From a virus: a DNA stretch of 64,000 nucleotides. Below, in pieces: positions 58,143-64,000 of the stretch. The stretch is from positions 1 through 64,000 of the IMG/VR virus record IMGVR_UViG_3300032116_000004, one strand, 5' to 3'. The position numbers were made by a program, and so were the translations under genes. Each line of letters opens with the position of its first letter. Within the stretch, counting starts at the first letter, position 1. The notes beneath the pieces are model-generated. The model was not told where the DNA came from. It searched no databases and saw only the letters and a program-made list of their open reading frames with translations.

Positions 58143-59753
58143 ATGGCAATAGTTCAGATATCGCGTATCACGCAACGCAAAGGTCTAAGTGAAAATCTAC
58201 CGCAACTAGCGGGCGCAGAGTTTGGCTGGGTCATCGACCAGCGCAGATTGTTCATCGGCAATGGCACCATACAAGAAGGTGCTCCTGCCATTGGCAACAC
58301 TGAAATCCTCACCCAATATTCTGACATATTCGCCATAGCTGGAGCCTACACCTACAAAGGTGAAGCCGGTGGATACACTGTGCAGACCGGCCCCACACCA
58401 GGTGACCCCATCGAGCGCACACTGCAATCCAAACTGGATGACATGGCATCGATCAAAGATTTTGGTGCCACGGGCGACGGAGACAGCGACGACACTGATG
58501 CTATCAACCGTGCCCTGTTCCAGATGTTCTGCCGCGAACAGAATCCACAGGTGAGACGTAGCATATTCTTCCCTGCTGGTGTGTATCGTGTGACTTCCAC
58601 CATAAAGATCCCCCCGTTCTGTAAATTATACGGCGAAGGTGCCCGCAGTTCGGTCATATTCTTGGACACCACTGGTGACAGCACGTTGACTGCTACTTAT
58701 GTGGCCCAGACCGCAGACAGTCTACAGCAGGTCTATCCCAACATCGGCAACAACAATGCCACTGCACCTACCAACATAGAAATCTATGACATGGGCTTCC
58801 AGTCCGCAGAAACACTCAACATAGTGTCGATCCAGGAAGCCACCAATGTGTTGTTCCAAGACGTGGCATTCATTGGACCATTGGTGCAGGCCGAACTTGA
58901 CACCGATGTAGACGACATCTCAGGTGCCACATTCGGATCCACGACAACTTATCCCACAGAGAATATTTCGTTCACGGCCTGCGAATTTTCAGGACTGACC
59001 TATGGTTTATCCAGCGATGCTGCCATCTCTGGTATCACTGTCACTGACAGCAAATTCAACACGCTGTATCAAGGTGTGCTGTTGACAGGAACTGGTGCTG
59101 GTACTGCGGGCTATATAGGACCGCAGGGTTTCCGCATCACACAGAACTTGTTCGACGCTATCTATGCCGAAGGCATCGAGATCGATGGTGCGCAAAACAA
59201 CATGTCTGGATTCAACATGTTCCTGGACGTGGCCACCAAATTCCGTGGCGGCGCCTATCCTGCCGCCGACAATTTCAACGTCATACTGATCGACACAGAC
59301 AACAATGTAAGTTTTGGCGATATGTTTGAGCGTGATTCTTCAGCAGATGAATTAAAAGCACGTATCAATATCGACAACAAAAAAGTCTTTGCCATGGAAG
59401 CCGGCGAGAGATATCGCTTTGGCACCTTGGTACAAGAAGCTGGTGTGCTGGTAGACAAAACTGTTGGTAGTGGCACCTTGTTGACATTGCCTGCCGCGCT
59501 GGGTTCAGCATTTGAAGTGCGATACAATTTCAAAGATCTAGTAACCACTCAGGTCCGTTACGGCACCTTGGTCATTGTATCTGAAGACATAGATGACAGT
59601 TCTACTTTTCCTGTGTCTTTCACTGATGACTATACTGAAAATGGTCCTGTCGGACTCACGCTTTCTGTGAGCCAGGTAGGTTCTGACATCGAAGTCTCTT
59701 ACACCATCACGGCCAATGGCCGTTTCCGATACGCTGTTAGCACTCTAGGATAA
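58143..59753 (+). CDS. Tailspike-like protein with pectate-lyase-type beta-helix
   Basis: A 536-residue protein. Residues 1-45 are a virion-attachment head (ISRITQRKGLSENLPQLAGAEFGWVIDQRRLFIGNG; positions 58158-58265) common to T4-like appendage proteins. From residue 97, SIKDFGATGDGDSDDTDAINRAL is the start of a pectate-lyase-3 beta-helix, followed by FPAGVYRVTSTIKIP and many short strands; a C-terminal beta domain ends the chain. Likely binds or cuts a host surface polysaccharide. Confidence 0.85.
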   Translation: MAIVQISRITQRKGLSENLPQLAGAEFGWVIDQRRLFIGNGTIQEGAPAIGNTEILTQYSDIFAIAGAYTYKGEAGGYTVQTGPTPGDPIERTLQSKLDDMASIKDFGATGDGDSDDTDAINRALFQMFCREQNPQVRRSIFFPAGVYRVTSTIKIPPFCKLYGEGARSSVIFLDTTGDSTLTATYVAQTADSLQQVYPNIGNNNATAPTNIEIYDMGFQSAETLNIVSIQEATNVLFQDVAFIGPLVQAELDTDVDDISGATFGSTTTYPTENISFTACEFSGLTYGLSSDAAISGITVTDSKFNTLYQGVLLTGTGAGTAGYIGPQGFRITQNLFDAIYAEGIEIDGAQNNMSGFNMFLDVATKFRGGAYPAADNFNVILIDTDNNVSFGDMFERDSSADELKARINIDNKKVFAMEAGERYRFGTLVQEAGVLVDKTVGSGTLLTLPAALGSAFEVRYNFKDLVTTQVRYGTLVIVSEDIDDSSTFPVSFTDDYTENGPVGLTLSVSQVGSDIEVSYTITANGRFRYAVSTLG

Positions 59754-59755
59754 CT

Positions 59756-60187
59756 GTGTGGCCCAACCGGTATGAAGACCGATTGGCTTCTTGGTATCAA
59801 CTGAGAGAGGCCAACCTCAGCAATGACTTAGATCAATGCCTATTGGCAGTGAATGATTGGTGGCAACAGTGCCCATGGGTTCCGTATTACCTCCACTGGG
59901 ATGACATGGCCGATTGGCCGGACCCCTGGGATCTTTTGTCCGATAATCATTTCTGCAGTCTTGCAAAAGCACTGGGCATAGTGTATACTCTACATATGAT
60001 GGCAAGATCAGACATAACCCAGGTGGAAATAGCCGTAAATGGCGAATCAGCGGACAATTTAGTCCTGGTCAATGAGGGAAAATATATACTGAATTGGGAA
60101 GCCGGGCAGTTGTTAAATATCACATCACCAGCAGTCAATATCAAGAAGAGCGTGGATTCACGAGCAGTCACAAAAAAAATCAATTGA
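59756..60187 (+). CDS. Conserved protein following the tailspike gene, function unknown
   Basis: A 143-residue, Trp-rich protein: VNDWWQQCPWVPYYLHWDDMADWPDPWDLLSDNHFC (positions 59849-59955) and SLAKALGIVYTLHM. This block recurs in proteins next to tail-appendage genes of aquatic phages; it may be a fibre assembly or attachment factor. GTG start at 59756, two bases after the tailspike stop. Confidence 0.65.
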   Translation: MWPNRYEDRLASWYQLREANLSNDLDQCLLAVNDWWQQCPWVPYYLHWDDMADWPDPWDLLSDNHFCSLAKALGIVYTLHMMARSDITQVEIAVNGESADNLVLVNEGKYILNWEAGQLLNITSPAVNIKKSVDSRAVTKKIN

Positions 60188-60194
60188 GGTAGCG

Positions 60195-62504
60195 ATGAGC
60201 ATACAAATCACAAAGAGAGACGGAAGCAAGGAGCCTCTGGATCTCGAGAAGTTGCATAAAGTAGTATTTTGGGCCACAGAAGGCATCACAGGCGTAAGCG
60301 CCAGCGAAGTAGAAATTAAAAGTCACATACAGTTTTACAATGGAATGAAAACCGCAGACATCCAGGAGACTCTGATCAAGAGCGCCGCGGATCTCATCAC
60401 TGAAGACACTCCCAACTATCAGTTTGTGGCCGGCCGACTGATCTGCTACCATATACGCAAACAAGTATACGGCCAGTTCCAACCTTGGCCAATCCGGCAG
60501 CTGGTCGAGAAAAATGTCACCGCAGGATTCTATGACGCGGAACTGCTCACTGCCTACAACGATGATGAGTGGGATCGCATCAACTCATTCATTCGACATG
60601 ATCGTGATGAACAACTGACCTATGCGGCCATGGAACAGTTCCGTGGCAAGTATCTGGTGCAGAATCGTGTGACCAAGGAGCTGTTTGAAACTCCGCAGAT
60701 GGCCTATGTGTTGATAGCGGCCACGCTGTTCCAACACTATCCAAGAGAAAGCCGCATGATGTGGGTGCGAGATTATTATGACGCTATTTCCACACATCAG
60801 GTATCACTGCCCACTCCGGTCATGGCCGGCGTGCGCACTCCTATCCGTCAATTCTCATCATGTGTGCTGATCGAGACCGCTGACAGCCTTGATTCAATCA
60901 ATGCCACTTCTTCCAGCGTGGTCAAGTATGTGAGCCAAAAAGCCGGTATTGGCATCGGCGGAGGACGCATACGTGCGTTGGGGTCACCCATCCGCAATGG
61001 AGATGCTTATCACACAGGTGTTATTCCTTTTTACAAAATGTTTCAGGCGGCTACCCGCTCGTGTAGCCAAGGCGGCGTGCGCAATGGAGCCGCCACTCTT
61101 TATTATCCCATCTGGCACTACGAAGTAGAAGATCTCCTGGTGCTAAAGAACAACAAAGGCACTGAAGACAATCGTGTGCGCCACATGGACTATGGTGTGC
61201 AATTCAACAAAGTCATGTATGAGCGACTGTTGACTGGTGGGGATATCACGCTGTTCTCACCGCATGATGTGCCCGAGATGTATGAAGCCTTCTTCACTGA
61301 TGTGGAACGTTTCCGTGAACTGTATGAAACAGCCGAACGCAACACCAAACTCCGTAAGAAAAAGCTCAAGGCCATCGACCTGTTCACGGCATTCATGCAA
61401 GAGCGCAAAGATACCGGACGCATCTATCTCCAGAACGTTGATCACGCCAACACTCACGGCTCGTTCAAGCCAGACTTGGCGCCTATTAAAATGAGCAATC
61501 TCTGCTGTGAGATCACCTTACCTACCAAACCACTCAATGATGTGCATGACAAGGACGGCGAGATCGCGTTATGCACACTCAGCGCCATCAACTGGGGTGT
61601 GTTCCGTGATCCTGAAGACATGGAACGTGCCTGCACTTTGGCTGTGCGAGGTCTGGATGCATTGTTGAGTTATCAGAACTATCCTATCCTGGCCGCGCAG
61701 ATCGCCACAGAAAATCGCAGACCTCTAGGAGTGGGCATCATCAACCTGGCCTATTGGTTGGCCAAGAACGATCTAAGTTACAGTGACCCCGGAGCACTGC
61801 CTGAAGTGGATCGTTGGGCGCAACACTGGTCATACTATCTCATCAAAGCATCAGCGGATCTAGCACAAGAGTTTGGCGCCTGTCCTCGCAGTCCTGAAAC
61901 CCGATATCACGATGGCATCTTGCCCGTGGATACCTACAAACGTGATGTGGACGAGTTGGTGCCGCATCGAGATCTAGTGGACTGGAAAGGTCTGCGTCAG
62001 CAGTTACAAAAACACGGCATCCGGAATTCTACCTTGATGGCCTTGATGCCAGCAGAGACGTCAGCACAGATATCTAACTCTACCAATGGTGTGGAACCTC
62101 CTCGCAGTTATGTTTCCATCAAGCAGAGCAAAGATGGTGTGCTCAAACAAGTAGTGCCCGAATATCGCAAACTCAAAAATAAGTATGAACTGCTGTGGGA
62201 TCAGAAAAGCCCCGAAGGCTATCTACGCATCATGGCTATCTTGCAGAAGTATATCGACCAAGGCATCTCTGTGAATACATCATACAATCCACAGCACTTT
62301 GAAGATGAGAAGATCCCTATGAGTGACATGCTCAAGCACATGATCATGTTCTATAAGTATGGTGGCAAGCAGTTGTATTATTTCAACACCTATGATGGCT
62401 CGGGGGAGATCGACGCAGATCGGATGAACAGACAGGAAATCCTGATCGAAGCCCCCGACACTTCGATACAAGCAGATGAAGACTGCGACAGTTGCAAAAT
62501 ATAA
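60195..62504 (+). CDS. nrdA: Ribonucleotide reductase, class Ia, alpha subunit (NrdA)
   Basis: Reduces NDPs to dNDPs with NrdB. The N-terminal ATP-cone (MSIQITKRDGSKEPLDL...) is complete. Active-site segments are present: RQFSSCVLIE, KMSNLCCEITLPTKPL (N-x-C-x-E; here with an extra Cys), GEIALCTLS, LYYFNTYDG (radical-transfer Tyr pair) and C-terminal EDCDSCKI for reduction by glutaredoxin. At 769 residues it matches T4 and E. coli NrdA. Confidence 0.97.
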   Translation: MSIQITKRDGSKEPLDLEKLHKVVFWATEGITGVSASEVEIKSHIQFYNGMKTADIQETLIKSAADLITEDTPNYQFVAGRLICYHIRKQVYGQFQPWPIRQLVEKNVTAGFYDAELLTAYNDDEWDRINSFIRHDRDEQLTYAAMEQFRGKYLVQNRVTKELFETPQMAYVLIAATLFQHYPRESRMMWVRDYYDAISTHQVSLPTPVMAGVRTPIRQFSSCVLIETADSLDSINATSSSVVKYVSQKAGIGIGGGRIRALGSPIRNGDAYHTGVIPFYKMFQAATRSCSQGGVRNGAATLYYPIWHYEVEDLLVLKNNKGTEDNRVRHMDYGVQFNKVMYERLLTGGDITLFSPHDVPEMYEAFFTDVERFRELYETAERNTKLRKKKLKAIDLFTAFMQERKDTGRIYLQNVDHANTHGSFKPDLAPIKMSNLCCEITLPTKPLNDVHDKDGEIALCTLSAINWGVFRDPEDMERACTLAVRGLDALLSYQNYPILAAQIATENRRPLGVGIINLAYWLAKNDLSYSDPGALPEVDRWAQHWSYYLIKASADLAQEFGACPRSPETRYHDGILPVDTYKRDVDELVPHRDLVDWKGLRQQLQKHGIRNSTLMALMPAETSAQISNSTNGVEPPRSYVSIKQSKDGVLKQVVPEYRKLKNKYELLWDQKSPEGYLRIMAILQKYIDQGISVNTSYNPQHFEDEKIPMSDMLKHMIMFYKYGGKQLYYFNTYDGSGEIDADRMNRQEILIEAPDTSIQADEDCDSCKI

Positions 62505-62516
62505 AGAGAATAATAA

Positions 62517-63644
62517 ATGAGCGTATTGAATCTAAAAAAGAATCGTGACCACACCAAGAGCTTGGCTTTTCTTGATCCTCAAGGCGGACTAGGCATGCAA
62601 AGATATGACACACTGAAGTATCGTCAGTTTGACAAACTCACCGACAAGCAGTTGGGATTTTTCTGGCGTCCAGAAGAAATAGATGTGCTACGTGACTCCA
62701 AGGATTTCAAGGATCTCACACCATGGGAACAGCACATCTTTACCAGCAATCTCAAACGCCAGATATTGCTGGATTCTGTGCAAGGTCGTTCACCCAATCT
62801 GGCCTTCTTGCCTTTGGTTACACTGCCTGAATTAGAAACCTGGATAGAGACCTGGGCTTTCAATGAGACCATACACAGCCGTAGTTACACACACATCATC
62901 CGCAACATCTATTCCGACCCCGGCAAGATATTTGATGAGATGTTGGACATCGAAGATATCGTGACCTGCGGAACAGACTGTTCCAAATACTATGATGACC
63001 TCATACAATACTCCACTGCCTATCAACTGTTGGGAGTTGGCCGGCACACTGTCAACGGCAAGACACTGGAAATCACTGAATATGAACTGAAGAAACGACT
63101 ATGGTTGGCTGTGGCCTCGGTCAATGTGTTGGAAGGCATAAGATTTTATGTTTCGTTCGCTTGCTCGTGGGCATTTGCTGAGTTGAAAAAGATGGAAGGC
63201 AATGCCAAGATCATCAAACTGATCGCACGTGATGAAAACGTCCATCTAGGATTCACACAGACTCTGCTTAAACTGTTGCCACAAGACGATCCAGATTACG
63301 TGAAAATCAAACAAGAAACACAGGCCGACATGATCACCATGTATGAGTCAGCTGTAGAACAAGAAGAACGGTGGGCTGAGTATCTTTTCCGTGACGGAAG
63401 CATGATCGGTCTCAACAAACAGTTGTTGTGCGATTACGTAGAGTGGATCGCCCACAAGCGCATGACAGCCATTGGTTTGCCCAATCGCTATCGCGGCGGA
63501 TCCAACCCTTTGCCATGGACGGCCAAATGGATCGCAGGTGCTGAAGTGCAGGTAGCACCTCAAGAAACTGAGATCACTTCCTATGTGATCGGCGGCACCA
63601 AACAGGATGTCACAGATGCTACTTTTTCTGGTATGAGTCTATGA
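62517..63644 (+). CDS. nrdB: Ribonucleotide reductase, class Ia, beta subunit (NrdB)
   Basis: Provides the tyrosyl radical for NrdA. ETWAFNETIHSRSYTHIIRN (positions 62847-62908) carries the diiron Glu and His and the radical Tyr, and is almost the same as in E. coli NrdB; ARDENVHLGFTQTLLK supplies the last Glu/His pair. Length 375 equals E. coli NrdB (376). It follows nrdA by 12 bases and is followed by glutaredoxin with a four-base overlap. Confidence 0.97.
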   Translation: MSVLNLKKNRDHTKSLAFLDPQGGLGMQRYDTLKYRQFDKLTDKQLGFFWRPEEIDVLRDSKDFKDLTPWEQHIFTSNLKRQILLDSVQGRSPNLAFLPLVTLPELETWIETWAFNETIHSRSYTHIIRNIYSDPGKIFDEMLDIEDIVTCGTDCSKYYDDLIQYSTAYQLLGVGRHTVNGKTLEITEYELKKRLWLAVASVNVLEGIRFYVSFACSWAFAELKKMEGNAKIIKLIARDENVHLGFTQTLLKLLPQDDPDYVKIKQETQADMITMYESAVEQEERWAEYLFRDGSMIGLNKQLLCDYVEWIAHKRMTAIGLPNRYRGGSNPLPWTAKWIAGAEVQVAPQETEITSYVIGGTKQDVTDATFSGMSL

Positions 63645-63910
63645 TGTTGACTGTGTATTCAAAAACCGTTTGCCCGTTTTGTGTCAATGCTAAAAATTAC
63701 TTGAAAAGCAAAGACATACCCTTCGAAGAAATCAACATCGAAAAGGATGAGCAAGCACGCCAGTTCATCCAGGAAAAAGGTCATCGCACGGTGCCGCAGA
63801 TCTATTTTGAAGGCAAATTATTTGTGGAAGGTGGGTTCCAAGGTTTAAGTAAGTTGACGCGAACGGACATCCGCGAGCGCATGAATCTTACAGACCTAGG
63901 AACCATATGA
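63641..63910 (+). CDS. Glutaredoxin
   Basis: An 89-residue thioredoxin-fold protein with a CPFC active site (C11, C14), TVPQIYFEGK cis-Pro loop and a GGFQGLSKL glutathione-side segment. Coupled to nrdB by a four-base overlap, so it probably reduces the NrdA C-terminal Cys pair. Equivalent in role to T4 nrdC. Confidence 0.92.
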   Translation: MMLTVYSKTVCPFCVNAKNYLKSKDIPFEEINIEKDEQARQFIQEKGHRTVPQIYFEGKLFVEGGFQGLSKLTRTDIRERMNLTDLGTI

Positions 63911-64000
63911 ACGTATTCCAAAGAAGCCAAATATACACTCTAAAATTAATCAGCGGTGAAGAAATCACCGCCAAAGTCGTAGAAATCTGCGGCGATGTGA
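63907..64000 (+). CDS. Partial gene, Sm-like fold possible (cut by window end)
   Basis: The ATG overlaps the glutaredoxin stop by four bases. The visible 31 residues include IYTLKLISGEEITAKVVEI, similar to the first strands of Sm/LSm-like proteins that follow glutaredoxin in some related phages. The rest lies outside the window. Confidence 0.6.
   Translation, partial: MNVFQRSQIYTLKLISGEEITAKVVEICGDV

Noticed and set aside
61237-61494. Open frame within nrdA in another frame
   Set aside because: Lies fully inside a highly conserved enzyme gene and has no own signals.
1-64000. tRNA genes, integrase, insertion sequences, photosynthesis genes (psbA, psbD)
   Set aside because: None seen on reading both strands. 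The gaps between genes are too short and none shows a cloverleaf; no recombinase or transposase motif appears in the proteins. A dedicated tRNA search was not possible.

Overview
The window is a 64 kb piece of a T4-like myovirus genome. It carries a contractile tail sheath (gp18), tail tube (gp19), head-completion nuclease (gp4), both terminase subunits (gp16 and gp17), gp32, UvsX, UvsW, primase gp61, helicase gp41 and a class Ia ribonucleotide reductase. Many of the unnamed genes look like those of marine and freshwater T4-like phages (cyanophage and pelagiphage type), but there are no photosynthesis genes. The host is probably a proteobacterium, perhaps a betaproteobacterium: the phage IscU is very close to bacterial IscU and keeps the LPPVK chaperone-docking motif, NrdA and NrdB are of the enterobacterial/T4 class Ia type, and several sigma70-type promoters are recognisable. 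No tRNA, integrase, CRISPR array or insertion sequence was seen. Coding density is very high and no gap exceeds about 220 bases.

Layout. (1) 1-18.6 kb is the late region: dNMP kinase, a minus-strand HNH gene, sheath, tube, second tube-like protein, gp4, gp16, a run of likely head-internal or virion proteins, fibre-like proteins, a secreted thermonuclease, a minus-strand HNH gene, gp17 and a large virion-type protein. (2) 18.6-21.7 kb holds an oxygenase-like gene, gp32, UvsX and a small acidic protein. (3) 21.7-34.4 kb is an accessory island, mostly joined by 4-bp ATGA overlaps: radical SAM protein, four methyltransferases including a TylF type, a 2OG-Fe(II) oxygenase, a cytidylyltransferase-cupin fusion and six glycosyltransferase-like proteins. 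(4) 34.5-47.6 kb holds an AAA+ ATPase, a second radical SAM protein, UvsW, a mini-DnaE-like protein, primase and helicase, with three SGNH-hydrolase-like genes around the primase. (5) 47.6-50.6 kb has another oxygenase and a minus-strand trio (amidinotransferase-like, unknown, PLP aminotransferase-like). (6) 50.6-60.2 kb is a second late region with internal virion proteins, an NTase/ligase-like fusion, a holin-like protein, IscU-IscA, a RecB-like exonuclease and a tailspike. (7) 60.2-64 kb holds NrdA, NrdB, glutaredoxin and a truncated gene.

Expression. Most late genes are preceded by a TAAATA motif like the T4 late -10 box (TATAAATA). These fall into two spacing classes. One lies 15 or more bases upstream of a ribosome binding site. 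The other lies only 4-7 bases from the start codon, with no ribosome binding site, which predicts leaderless mRNAs. Sigma70-like promoters precede gp32, the AAA+ ATPase, uvsW and iscU. The uvsW promoter carries a perfect 8-4-8 dyad over its -35 box and also predicts a leaderless message. Several late proteins start with a short leader ending in [LIV]-x-E, like T4 prohead-protease capsid-targeting sequences, so a cargo of internal head proteins is likely, among them a protein with both a polymerase-beta-type nucleotidyltransferase motif and a ligase-type KxDG motif.
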